A stretch of DNA of 64,000 nucleotides from an uncultured Candidatus Saccharibacteria bacterium (GTDB lineage Bacteria > Patescibacteriota > Saccharimonadia > Saccharimonadales > Saccharimonadaceae), in the NCBI GenBank assembly GCA_934725355.1, contig CAKVAO010000004.1:1-64000 (forward strand). The letters are read 5' to 3'. The translations under genes and the position numbers were made by a program. A model generated the notes under the pieces. The model was not told the DNA's origin. It searched no databases and saw nothing but the letters and a program-made list of their open reading frames with translations. This document shows, one piece after another, positions 34,162 through 43,773 of the stretch; position 1 is the stretch's first letter; the number at the start of each line of letters is the position of its first letter.

Positions 34162-34486
34162 CTACTTACATACACCCAACGCATACCAAAATCCATCGCT
34201 GTAATGTCTTCGCTTATCGTCATAGCTATCATAATCGTCAGCATATTTAGTCTCAATCCATTTTATGACGTTCAGACTGCATACATCTTTGACAGATACT
34301 TTCTCGGACGCCAGGTCGTCCATATAATCACGCGCCCATAAAACATACTTGCTACCACTGTCATCATGAAACATATAGATATACTCATCAGGACCAGCTT
34401 GCTTGGCGTCAGTAAGTTTTACATTTTAAAACCTTAAAATTCATCAGAACAGCTTCGACGCCATCCTTATCCAGTAAAAAGTTCAT
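34162..34486 (-). pseudogene. Small gene broken by a frameshift
   Basis: From an ATG at 34486 (TAATAT 7 nt upstream region) the frame reads MNFLLDKDGVEAVLMNFKVL and stops soon after. Removing one base from the AAAA run at 34417-34420 joins it to KLTDAKQAGPDEYIYMFHDD and the rest of a roughly 107-residue protein ending in DGFWYALGVCK. So this is one small gene with a one-base insertion, or a sequencing error in a homopolymer. Family unknown. Confidence 0.6.
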
Positions 34487-34646
34487 TATCTGTATATTAC
34501 CACAACTAGCTCTTCACTTTACTGCCTTTGCCTCTGCGGTTAATCCATTAATGGCCCATGGGCTAGCTCAACAGAATAAAGACTGACACACTGTAGTATA
34601 ATAGATAAAAGATATAGGAAGAGGACATAGGAGGAGAGGTAATTAC

Positions 34647-37600
34647 ATGGATAACAATCCAAGAAATGGGGCAGACGACTTGAGCAATAGTAGCCACAAG
34701 GAGACCGATAGCAAATACCACATCAAAACCACAAAAATTGTCTATCCGCAGGTTTACTCGTATACTCTACCGGATCTGCCACAATACGATGGCGCACAGA
34801 AAATTGGCTACACCGAGCGCCAGAACGTCGACGACCGTATCCGCGAGCAGGTTCATACCCCTGCTGTCGATCTACGCTACATCAAACAGTGGTATGCACC
34901 TGCCTTCTACCTAGATACCAATAACCAACCTACTAGCAAGTCTTTCATTGACAAAGACTTTCATCGCTACCTACGCGCCGAGCATATCAACCAACGCAAA
35001 GACCTACCTGGCGAAGAGTGGTTTGACTTCACGAACGACCCGGCTCAGTCGAAAATCTTATTCGATAATTTCCGTCACACTTACAGCACGATTACTCAGG
35101 GCGAGAAAATTCCATACAAACTCCGCCCAGAGCAAGAGGCTGCAGTTGCCAAAGCCTTAGCATACTTCCGCAGCCACAGCGACAATAACGACACCGACGA
35201 ACAGCCCGCCTTCTTATGGAACGCCAAGCCACGCTTCGGCAAGACACTCGCCGCCTATGACTTAGCCAAGCGACTAGACGCAAAGAGTGTGCTAATCGTT
35301 ACTAACCGCCCTGCCATTGCCAATAGCTGGTATGACGATTACGCCAAATTTGTTGACGGCTACGAATTCGTGTCTGTCACTAGTAGCCTGAGTGATCGAC
35401 CGACCCTCACACGCGAGCAATTTATTTTACGCAACGCCGACCACGATAACAACCTGCGCCAAATCACCTTCTTGTCACTGCAGGACTTGAAAGGTAGTCA
35501 CTACTTCGGCGGCAAAATTGACAAACTTAAGTGGGTAGCAGACTTACATTGGGATTTACTAATCATTGACGAGGCACACGAGGGCGTCGACACTACTCGT
35601 ACTGACGCAGCGCTTGACATTGTTAAGCGCAGGTACATCCTATATCTATCAGGTACACCATTCAAGATGCTCGCTAGCGAGAAATTCAGCAACGATGCCA
35701 TCTATAACTGGACATACCTTGACGAACAGCAAGCCAAGCAGGCCGAACTAGTCGCCCTACATAACGGCGATGACATTGGCGCCAGCCACACCAACCTACC
35801 CGACATGCGCCTATTTACCTACCGCATTAGCGAGATGACTACCAACGAGATTAACGAGGGCGTCGACCTAGATGGCGAGGATTGTGATTATGCGTTTGAC
35901 CTAAATGAGTTCTTTGCCACTAAAAGCGGAAAATTCATACACAAGGACGACGTACGTGCCTTCCTGCGCAATCTGTCAACCAATACAAAATATCCATTCT
36001 CTACACCAGAGCTCAGAAATGAGCTGAAGCACACCTTCTGGTACGTGGGTAACCGTGTCGATAGCTGCAAGGCACTAGCTCAATTGCTTAAAGAAGATCC
36101 TGTATTTAAGGATTATGAAGTCATTATTGCTGCGGGCGACGGTAAGTCGTTCGAAGAAGAGGCAGATAACTATAATGCCAACGAAAAATCATTCGACCGC
36201 GTCAATCGCGCCATCAGTGAGCACGACAAGACCATTACACTATCTTGCGGCCAGCTAACCACCGGCGTCACCGTCAAACAGTGGTCTGCTGTCTTGATGC
36301 TAACAGATATCAAATCACCTGTCTTGTACATGCAGGCAGCTTTCCGTGCGCAGAATCCATACGAACATATAGAGACCGTCAATGGCAAATCAGTTATGGT
36401 ACGCAAGAAATCAGCCTATCTATTCGACTTCGCGCCAACGCGCGTGCTAGAAATCTACGGTGAGTTTGCAAACGGGCTACAGCCTGCTGCTGTCGAGGGC
36501 AGAATTACCGAAGCCGAGCGCAAAGACAACATTAAACGCCTGCTAAACTTCTTCCCAGTCATTTCCGAAGACACCAACGGTCGAATGATCGAGCTCGACG
36601 CCGAGAAGATTCTAACTTTCCCGAATGCCCTAGCTGCTAAGGATATTGTAAATGCGCGCTTTATGACCAACCTGCTATTCAACGATACTATCAAGAATGT
36701 ATTTAACATACCTAAAGAGGCCGAGGCAATCCTGCGCAAGACAGATATCGTACAAGGTAAGCATATTACACATATAGACAAGCCTCTAGACCTCGACGAC
36801 GCCCGTACGCTACGCGACAATCGCGAGAAAACGATCAACGAAAACAAACACGCCATCCTAGGTGACAAGATTTACGAGACGGCATATATGAACAATATCG
36901 ATCGTATCGTCGACAACACTGACCACATCACCGATAAGGACGCCTTAGCCGAAAGTCTGAGTACGGATATAGCAGAACTATCCGAGAAACCAATCGCCAG
37001 AGCCAAGGAAGTCCTAAATCTTACTAAGGCTGAGGCCGATAGCAACCGGCAAAAAGTTCTAGAAGTTCAGCGCAACGCTATTAGTGAATACGTAAATAGC
37101 GACCTAAGCAATGCTATTGAGCGCGCAGCCAAAAAGGAAGAGCTAAAGGAGGCACTAAAGAACTCTATCGAGCAGACCGCCGTAGAAGAGACCGTCACTA
37201 TGAAAGCCGACCATGATATCGAGAATGAACGTAAGAGCAAAGAGGACGAGATCAAGGACCACTTACGCGCCTTTACCCGTACAATCCCGATGTGCATTAT
37301 GGCGAATAATACAGGTAGCGAAATAACCATCGACAATTTTGACACCGTCATTTCAGACGCCGACTTCGAGGATCTGACCAACATCACCAAGGAAGAGTTC
37401 CACATGTTGCGCGACGGTTTTGATTACACTGATGATAATGGCGCATGCAAGCACTTTGAAGGCGTCTTTAACAGATACCGCTTTAACGCCGCCATTGCCG
37501 AATTTGTTAGCGAGAAGAATAAGCTAGGTAAATATTGGCTAGGCGAGCAACGTGACATTTTTGAACTAGTGCCGAACCAGAAGAACAACCAAATCTTTAC

Positions 37601-39023
37601 GCCACGTAGGGTAGTCACCATGATGATTGACGACCTACAAGCGGAGCGCCCCGATCTGTTCAATAGTACTAGCAGTCGCTTTATCGACCTGTATATGAAG
37701 TCTGGCCTATACATCGCTGAAATCGCCAAACGCTTGTTTAATAACACCCGACATTTCTATAGCAGCGACGACGAATGCATAACCCACATCCTAACCCACC
37801 AAGTTTACGGTCTAGCGCCAACTAACATCCTATACAAGATTACTACCGGATTTATCTTCGGCGGCCTGCCAAATGTCAGTCGCGCTAACTTTGCCGAACA
37901 TGACCTGCTTAGCGAAGCCAAAGCCGGTACCGCCAAAGCCAAATTAAACGAATTATTTAATCAAACAGGAGATTCTATGTTCAAATTTGATGCCGTTGTT
38001 GGCAACCCACCGTATCAAGAGATGAATTCCGCGAACAAGATGTCTCGATCCATATATCCGGATTTTGTTCGTTCAGCTCAATCTGCAGGCAAGATAGTAT
38101 CGTTAATTATGCCAGCTCGCTGGATGAGTGGCGAAAATGGTCCATATCATGAGACTGATGGATTTATCAACGACATGATTGGCGGATCTCACCTAAAAAA
38201 ATTTACTCTACACCCCAATTCGCAAGATGTGTTTAATGGCGTTGATATCAAAGGTGGTGTCTGCTACTTTATATGGGACAACGACTATCATACCGATTTG
38301 GTCGACTACACCGTCGCGGACGGTAATAATCACACACGGCATAGTGTACCGTTTGGAATAGCAGATAATATAATAATTAGATTACCAGAGTTAGTACAGA
38401 TTGTTCAAAAAGTGTTCACGGAACCCATCGGCGATGATGGTTCCATGAGGACACTTGTGTCCTCATGGAACCCATTTGGATTCGTATCCGATCTATTCAC
38501 AAAAAATAACGAAGGGGTTAGTAGAATAAGCGAAGATCGCCAGAACGACGACGACTGGCTGGTTCACGGACTTATAAAGAACAAGCGCGTCATTCGGTAT
38601 ATACCTCATGACGCGCTTAAGAAAAATATCGACGGAGCGCTTGCCTATAAGGTCTTTATTCCTCGTGCGAATGGTAGCGGCGTATTCGGCGAAGTATTTA
38701 GCACGCCGATGATTGGCACGCCGATGATGATATGCACTGATACGTTTTTACAAGTTGGGCAGTTTGACAATAAATCCGAAGCTAGCAATCTACTTAAGTA
38801 CGTGAAGACAAAATTCTTCCGTGCAATGGTAGGAATTAAAAAGACAGCGGTATTTAACTACAAAGACTGCTTCTCTTTTGTTCCCCTACAGGACTTCACC
38901 GCCAATTCTGACATTGACTGGAGTAAATCAATTCCAGAGATCGACCAGCAATTGTATCGTAAATATGGGCTGAGTCAAGATGAGATTGACTTCATTGAGA
39001 CTCATGTCAAACCGATGGAGTAA
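34647..39023 (+). CDS. Restriction helicase fused to Eco57I-like DNA methyltransferase
   Basis: A 1458-residue protein. A SF2 helicase/translocase comes first: LRPEQEAAVAKAL, Walker A-like AKPRFGKTLAA, DEAH box LLIIDEAHEGVD, and LYLSGTPFKML (about residues 160-340), with the second RecA-like domain to about 620. A long helical spacer (about 700-900) is followed by an N6-adenine methyltransferase: NNQIFTPRRVVTMMI, a motif I variant IDLYMKSGLYIAEIAKRL, and motif IV VVGNPPYQEM. A C-terminal specificity-like region follows. AGGAGGAGAGG precedes the ATG. With the next gene it forms a two-gene restriction system. Confidence 0.87.
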   Translation: MDNNPRNGADDLSNSSHKETDSKYHIKTTKIVYPQVYSYTLPDLPQYDGAQKIGYTERQNVDDRIREQVHTPAVDLRYIKQWYAPAFYLDTNNQPTSKSFIDKDFHRYLRAEHINQRKDLPGEEWFDFTNDPAQSKILFDNFRHTYSTITQGEKIPYKLRPEQEAAVAKALAYFRSHSDNNDTDEQPAFLWNAKPRFGKTLAAYDLAKRLDAKSVLIVTNRPAIANSWYDDYAKFVDGYEFVSVTSSLSDRPTLTREQFILRNADHDNNLRQITFLSLQDLKGSHYFGGKIDKLKWVADLHWDLLIIDEAHEGVDTTRTDAALDIVKRRYILYLSGTPFKMLASEKFSNDAIYNWTYLDEQQAKQAELVALHNGDDIGASHTNLPDMRLFTYRISEMTTNEINEGVDLDGEDCDYAFDLNEFFATKSGKFIHKDDVRAFLRNLSTNTKYPFSTPELRNELKHTFWYVGNRVDSCKALAQLLKEDPVFKDYEVIIAAGDGKSFEEEADNYNANEKSFDRVNRAISEHDKTITLSCGQLTTGVTVKQWSAVLMLTDIKSPVLYMQAAFRAQNPYEHIETVNGKSVMVRKKSAYLFDFAPTRVLEIYGEFANGLQPAAVEGRITEAERKDNIKRLLNFFPVISEDTNGRMIELDAEKILTFPNALAAKDIVNARFMTNLLFNDTIKNVFNIPKEAEAILRKTDIVQGKHITHIDKPLDLDDARTLRDNREKTINENKHAILGDKIYETAYMNNIDRIVDNTDHITDKDALAESLSTDIAELSEKPIARAKEVLNLTKAEADSNRQKVLEVQRNAISEYVNSDLSNAIERAAKKEELKEALKNSIEQTAVEETVTMKADHDIENERKSKEDEIKDHLRAFTRTIPMCIMANNTGSEITIDNFDTVISDADFEDLTNITKEEFHMLRDGFDYTDDNGACKHFEGVFNRYRFNAAIAEFVSEKNKLGKYWLGEQRDIFELVPNQKNNQIFTPRRVVTMMIDDLQAERPDLFNSTSSRFIDLYMKSGLYIAEIAKRLFNNTRHFYSSDDECITHILTHQVYGLAPTNILYKITTGFIFGGLPNVSRANFAEHDLLSEAKAGTAKAKLNELFNQTGDSMFKFDAVVGNPPYQEMNSANKMSRSIYPDFVRSAQSAGKIVSLIMPARWMSGENGPYHETDGFINDMIGGSHLKKFTLHPNSQDVFNGVDIKGGVCYFIWDNDYHTDLVDYTVADGNNHTRHSVPFGIADNIIIRLPELVQIVQKVFTEPIGDDGSMRTLVSSWNPFGFVSDLFTKNNEGVSRISEDRQNDDDWLVHGLIKNKRVIRYIPHDALKKNIDGALAYKVFIPRANGSGVFGEVFSTPMIGTPMMICTDTFLQVGQFDNKSEASNLLKYVKTKFFRAMVGIKKTAVFNYKDCFSFVPLQDFTANSDIDWSKSIPEIDQQLYRKYGLSQDEIDFIETHVKPME

Positions 39024-39047
39024 CCAACATTATAACACTACCAAGCT

Positions 39048-40082
39048 ATGCCTAATCAGAATCCACCTATCGACATTCTAGAAAACTCACTGCGTCGCCG
39101 TGGGCGGATTTTAGATATCCTGCTGACAGATCGAACTAGGACTACAGAGCGTAAAGCTCACAATATCATATGGGCAACCGATAGCTACACATACCTATGG
39201 CATAAAAAACGCGGTAAAAATCCCTATTGCCCCGAGGCGGAAATACAGCACGACCAGATCACTGGTATGAATGGCAACCTGATCCAGCCTCGTGCTGCCA
39301 AGAGTCGCGAAGAACAGCGCGCCCGTACCAAAGACAAGGCCGAGGTCTTTACACCATTATCCGTGGTAAAGCAAATGAATAACGACGTCATACACAGTCT
39401 AAGCCTGCCCAAAGATCATACATGGCACGATTTCATCGCTGCGCGTTGGCTAGAAATCGCCTGTGGCGAGGCACCGTTCATCGCCAGCCGCTACAATCCG
39501 GTTGCTAACACGCAAAAGATTATAAAGCCTGAAAACCGCGTGGGGTTCCTGGATGAAAAGCTAAAGCTAGTCAACAAATACTGCAATAGCAAGGACGAAT
39601 GGCTGGCTAATGCCGAGATCGCATTAAAGGCCTGTTATGGCTACGAATGGCAAGGCGATAGTTTACTAATTGCGCGCGAGAATATCCTGATGACTATGAA
39701 TGATTTTTACAAAATCAAGTTCGAATCAGATCCTAATATCGAGAGTCAAGCCGCCAAAGACGGCGGTCTTACCACTGAACAATTAGAACACTTTGCAGAA
39801 ATTGCTAGCTGGAACATCTTTCAGATGGATGGATTGCGCTATGTTATACCTATGACCTGCAAAAACACGACTCCACAGAAGCCACGTCGTGCGTCGAATA
39901 CGCTATTTGATATGAGTAAAGTGCCGGTTGCCATGGGTAAGTCCGAGCAGCTACAGCTAAAGACCGAACAATGCCCCGGCTGTCGCACAAACAACCCCAC
40001 CAAGCACAATGGCGTCTATGTAAAAATCATGGATTGGCATAGCAACAAGACTATTAAATTCTATAAATTAGCTCAGAGTTAG
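39048..40082 (+). CDS. Restriction system methyltransferase-like subunit M
   Basis: A 344-residue partner of the helicase-methyltransferase, 24 nt downstream. It has a methylase motif X-like KAEVFTPLSVVKQMNN, motif I-like WLEIACGEAPFIASRYNP and YGYEWQGDSLLIARENIL, but no (D/N)PP(Y/F) catalytic motif that I can see. It therefore probably binds SAM or DNA but relies on the large protein for catalysis. A CPGC pair near the end (EQCPGCRTNNP) may bind zinc with the upstream Cys. Confidence 0.78.
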   Translation: MPNQNPPIDILENSLRRRGRILDILLTDRTRTTERKAHNIIWATDSYTYLWHKKRGKNPYCPEAEIQHDQITGMNGNLIQPRAAKSREEQRARTKDKAEVFTPLSVVKQMNNDVIHSLSLPKDHTWHDFIAARWLEIACGEAPFIASRYNPVANTQKIIKPENRVGFLDEKLKLVNKYCNSKDEWLANAEIALKACYGYEWQGDSLLIARENILMTMNDFYKIKFESDPNIESQAAKDGGLTTEQLEHFAEIASWNIFQMDGLRYVIPMTCKNTTPQKPRRASNTLFDMSKVPVAMGKSEQLQLKTEQCPGCRTNNPTKHNGVYVKIMDWHSNKTIKFYKLAQS

Positions 40083-40136
40083 CTAGAGTTGGCAATAACT
40101 ATCGGCAATTATGGATAGCTACCGACAACTCAACAA

Positions 40137-40934
40137 CTATTTCGTAATCTCTATTTTAGTGCAGCCGTCAGTGCTATCTACGGCAAAGTCCTGACACTGA
40201 TAGAGTGTTAGATTGTCAATATTGTCGCCCGATACCGTCATACTAACCTTGCCGTCGCTGTCCTTGGCGGTCATTATAACGTCACCGTCGGTAGTGCCTG
40301 TCAAGACATAACTATACGTGTCAGGGCTACGAAACGCCGCTGTATCTAGACGAATATTACCCTTAGCGCCTAATAGTGCTAACGAGCCTTGTTCGCTAAA
40401 CACGACACCCTTGGCTTTATCGGCGCTCACTGCCTGATAGGCAAAGTCATAGCTCATCGAATAGGCGTATTTGCCGTTACCACTAATCTGATCCCAGCAG
40501 TCTTGATCAGCTAACACGTATTTCATATTTGGACCACCAACCTGATCATAGCCCGTGATATCACTAGCGCCAGTTAACTTATCCTTCTCGATCTGCCATT
40601 TGCCGCCTGACTGAGAAATCAACGTCTTTGTGCCCTGATTAGCATCCATGTTTTCCAATATCGGGCGTTTGCTCTCGTTGGTGCGCTTGGCGTTATATTC
40701 ATCACAGAACTTCTGCGCAGTAGTGTTTAGCTCTTTCACAGCCTGATCGTTAGTGGCTGTATCGTCAGCGTGCTCAACAGACGATCTCGGCACCACGGTC
40801 AGTATATTATCTGGCTTGCTATTCAATAACATAACTACACCCACAGCACCGACGGCCAGCGCAATTATTAATGTAATTACCGCGATGACTGTCGCGTTAC
40901 CGTGTTCATCATTATTTTGCCAGTTTTTAATCAT
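40137..40934 (-). CDS. Membrane-anchored hypothetical protein
   Basis: A 265-residue protein with a single N-terminal membrane anchor (about residues 14-37, ATVIAVITLIIALAVGAVGV) and an extracellular domain rich in Asp, Thr and Ser. No known domain. Cys residues at several places (FCDEY, DQDCWD, YQCQDF, DGCTK) could form disulfides outside the cell. TATAAT ends 6 nt before the ATG (leaderless). Confidence 0.7.
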   Translation of the reverse strand: MIKNWQNNDEHGNATVIAVITLIIALAVGAVGVVMLLNSKPDNILTVVPRSSVEHADDTATNDQAVKELNTTAQKFCDEYNAKRTNESKRPILENMDANQGTKTLISQSGGKWQIEKDKLTGASDITGYDQVGGPNMKYVLADQDCWDQISGNGKYAYSMSYDFAYQAVSADKAKGVVFSEQGSLALLGAKGNIRLDTAAFRSPDTYSYVLTGTTDGDVIMTAKDSDGKVSMTVSGDNIDNLTLYQCQDFAVDSTDGCTKIEITK

Positions 40935-40946
40935 GTTTATATTATA

Positions 40947-41690
40947 TCAGGATTGACCCAAAACGCGATCTACTAATTTCTCTAATGCTTGATCAGCAGG
41001 TTCGCGGATAATTTCATCAGCAATATTATCTTGCCCAGTCGGGTCGGTACTAACGATTATCACTTCCTTACCCAAAGCTTTTGCCTGAATCGGAATGCCT
41101 GCCGCTGGATACACCATCAGACTAGAGCCCACACACCACAGCTCATCGCAATCGCGTAGGTCAACACCAGCAATCCGCGACAACATCACCTCGTCCAGTG
41201 GCTCGCCAAAGAAAACGATGTCGGGCTTTAAGATACCGTTGCAGCCCGGCTCGATACAATGCGGATCAGGATTATTGTCTAACTGGTCACAGATATCCTT
41301 GGTGTCATAATAGCGGTGGCAATTTAGACAAATAGATTTGTCTATGCGACCATGCAACTGGCGGATCTTACCCTGATGTATACCCGCTTTCTTCTCTAGC
41401 ATGTCGAAGTTTTGAGTCATTACCGATATTAAGCCGCCCTCATCATCTAGACGCTTTAGCAACCAGTGCGCACGCGTCGGCTTAGCATCCCACGCCGGCG
41501 ACACAGCCAGCCAGCGCCACAAGAGCTCACGCGATTTCTTGCTACGACTGAATCGGTCAATTTCGAAGGCGTCACGCACATCAGCCGCCGTTTTCCATGC
41601 CCCACCCTTACCGCGAAAAGTCGGTATACCGGCGCCTGCACTCATACCTGCACCAACTAGCACACAAACACGTTTTGGTATTTTACACAT
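40947..41690 (-). CDS. Sir2-family NAD-dependent deacylase
   Basis: A 247-residue sirtuin. NAD-binding motif VLVGAGMSAGAGIPTFRGKG, then MTQNFDMLEKKAG with the catalytic-region Asn/Asp, the catalytic His in QLHGRIDKS, and a zinc Cys set starting CLNC and ending CIEPGC. KPDIVFFGEPLD is the usual FGE segment. The start at 41690 is chosen because TATAAT ends 6 nt upstream and the NAD motif then begins near residue 9. It removes acyl groups from protein lysines. Confidence 0.92.
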   Translation of the reverse strand: MCKIPKRVCVLVGAGMSAGAGIPTFRGKGGAWKTAADVRDAFEIDRFSRSKKSRELLWRWLAVSPAWDAKPTRAHWLLKRLDDEGGLISVMTQNFDMLEKKAGIHQGKIRQLHGRIDKSICLNCHRYYDTKDICDQLDNNPDPHCIEPGCNGILKPDIVFFGEPLDEVMLSRIAGVDLRDCDELWCVGSSLMVYPAAGIPIQAKALGKEVIIVSTDPTGQDNIADEIIREPADQALEKLVDRVLGQS

Positions 41691-41773
41691 ACTATTATTA
41701 TATTGCATTTTCAAATATTCGGCATATAATGCAGTTATTACCAAAATTGAGGTACGAACTTTAAGGAGAAAAA

Positions 41774-42361
41774 ATGTCAGCATTTAGCCACACACCGAAA
41801 ACACTGATATTCTCGGATTACGATGGGGTAATAAACCCCTTACGAGCATTTCAATTTGACGAAAATTCATTTGTAGCCGACCGTAGACAGGGAGACTTGG
41901 ATTGGTCAGACGAGTTGGTGCGTTCAATTAACCAGATCGCATCTAATGATCAAATTTGTTGGCACTGGCTGACTAGTAACCGCCAATGGATGGACTGGAT
42001 TTGTGAAAATCTAGGTATTGATTACAGTCTTACCGTTACCGATGATTACGGTCGTGGCGGCTATCCTGACAATAAGTTAGATGTAATAATTCGGGCTATT
42101 CATAGCAATGATAGTTGCGATGCAACTTGTCCGATTATCTGGATTGACGATGATTTGGGTAAATATTATAACAACGGTCATACTATGCGCAAACTTAGAC
42201 AATTAGCACAAACTACCCATAGCGACGTCCTGATGGTACAACCTAACTGCCATGCTGGCATTAGTCGCTCGCAATGGAACTGTATTATAAATTTTGCCTT
42301 ACATCCAAATTCACGACGAACTAACAGCATCACATACCTGAAGCCCGATTATATCGAATAA
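41774..42361 (+). CDS. HAD-like protein
   Basis: A 195-residue protein with a HAD motif I, LIFSDYDGVINP, near residue 14, and a late acidic motif WIDDDLGKYY that fits HAD motif IV. The middle has HWLTSNRQWMD as a possible motif II. It may be a small phosphatase; the substrate is unknown. A clear AAGGAG lies 6 nt before the ATG, in contrast to the many leaderless neighbours. Confidence 0.75.
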   Translation: MSAFSHTPKTLIFSDYDGVINPLRAFQFDENSFVADRRQGDLDWSDELVRSINQIASNDQICWHWLTSNRQWMDWICENLGIDYSLTVTDDYGRGGYPDNKLDVIIRAIHSNDSCDATCPIIWIDDDLGKYYNNGHTMRKLRQLAQTTHSDVLMVQPNCHAGISRSQWNCIINFALHPNSRRTNSITYLKPDYIE

Positions 42362-42374
42362 CTAGCTATCAGGC

Positions 42375-42402
42375 ACTAGCCTCACTCTATATAGTGGGGC
42401 TA
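42375..42402. terminator. Bidirectional terminator
   Basis: A 9-bp stem AGCCTCACT / AGTGGGGCT (one G-T pair) between the convergent HAD and nuclease genes. Confidence 0.7.
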
Positions 42403-43764
42403 TTAATTTACTACCTGATAATTTCCGTATTTATTGATACCTGTTTGACATGCCGACCATAGACCTTTGCCTGCACCACGGGCTGCGTCCTGAGCACCTC
42501 TAAATTGGTTAACATATTTGAATTGCTGTCCGCTAAAAATGTACAGCATACCGTAGCCGTCCTCGATCAACTGCATATTATAGTTTGTACCGTCCGCTAG
42601 ATAGACATAACGCAAGTAGCGACCATACCTGTCGACATCACCCGATACGTCGTCGCCTTCAATATATACAGCCTAGCCTCTAAGCGCCTTAGTATGGCTA
42701 GACGACTCATTGCCGTAACATTGATGCTTCCTGGTGCTCTCGGGTGTATCGACGCCGATTAGGCGAATACGCTGCGGCAAGCAGTCCACGTACAGTGTGT
42801 CGCCATCCGACACACGCCCAACGGTGCATTTCTGTAATTTAGTGTAGTCTGGATTCGTATGATTGGCAGGTGTCACCGACGTTGGTGTAGTTTCTCGGAT
42901 GTTATTGACCGGTTTACTAGAGGTAAGATCACTACCATCACTATCATCACTATTCGATTGTCCACTATTATTATCTGCCTGACTACTCGCCGATCCCGAC
43001 GACTTACCTGACCACTTTGACAAATATTTAGCATATACTCGCTTAGCTACATCAGGAGCCTTGGTCCGCTCAGATCCAACTCGCGCAAATAGCTCATCGT
43101 CAACCTGCGCATAATCATACCCCAGACCAGCAATCTCATTCACCATATCGCCGTATTCACCAGATAGCGCTGTAAAGATTTGTTGCTGGTCGCTAACCGA
43201 TAAACGATAATACACCGCGTGCAAGAATTCATGCACCAAAGTTACCTCTGGCGATTCTTTAAACTGAGCATACAGCTGGTCACTCGCACTTAACATTGAT
43301 ATACGTTCGCTACCATTAATAAAGGTCCAACAACCAAAGATTGCTATGCCATCAGCCAACGATGAGATACCGCAATCCTTTGCTACATCAGCCTCGCTAG
43401 CGTAACTAGGCTTTAGCCGGCCTATCAACTTACGCCCATCATCCGTAAATCCAACACAGTTAATCAAGCCTTCGACTGTAGATTTGCCCGAACAATCAGC
43501 CGTATAGTAAGAGTCTTTATTTGCTGGTGTAGAGCGTGGCTTAGTGTAAGTAGTGACAAATGTTGGATTGTCACGATATTTATAGCGCCAGTAATATTCG
43601 CGAGTCAGCAGTACTCCTAACAATACCACTATTGCAAATCCACAGCACAGCAACGCCACCTGCCACCACTTAAATGGTACTCTAGCACCATATTTAAAAC
43701 GTACTTTACGACGGCGCGGTGGTTTATCAAAAAACTTCGTCAGTTCAAACCCAAATATCTTCAT
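42403..43764 (-). pseudogene. Membrane metalloprotease-thermonuclease fusion with in-frame TAG
   Basis: One frame spans the full interval, interrupted by TAG at 42673-42675. Residues 1-33 are basic, residues about 34-55 form a membrane anchor, and the middle holds a zincin motif VHEFLHAVYYRLS with a later Glu-containing DDELFARVGSE. After a Ser/Asn linker comes a staphylococcal-nuclease domain: GRVSDGDTLYVDC, RIRLIGVDTPE, then KALRG, TAG, then AVYIEGDDV and DVDRYGRYLRYVYL. In homologs the stop position usually holds a Lys (GK-V), one base from TAG. Without read-through the protein loses the second catalytic Arg. Last gene of a five-gene operon. Confidence 0.82.
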
Positions 43765-43773
43765 GCTACATAA

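Noticed and set aside
36455..37747. Long antisense frames within the helicase-methyltransferase gene (up to 137 codons)
   Set aside because: They are shadows of a well-supported gene, have Ser/Arg/Leu-rich composition typical of antisense frames, and no ribosome sites or promoters.
42673..42675. Recoding of TAG (or TGA) as a sense codon in this organism
   Set aside because: Many intact genes here end in TAG or TGA at family-typical lengths (for example hsdR ends in TAG, both TGPGC peptides end in TGA), so the standard code holds and the TAG in the nuclease gene is a local event.
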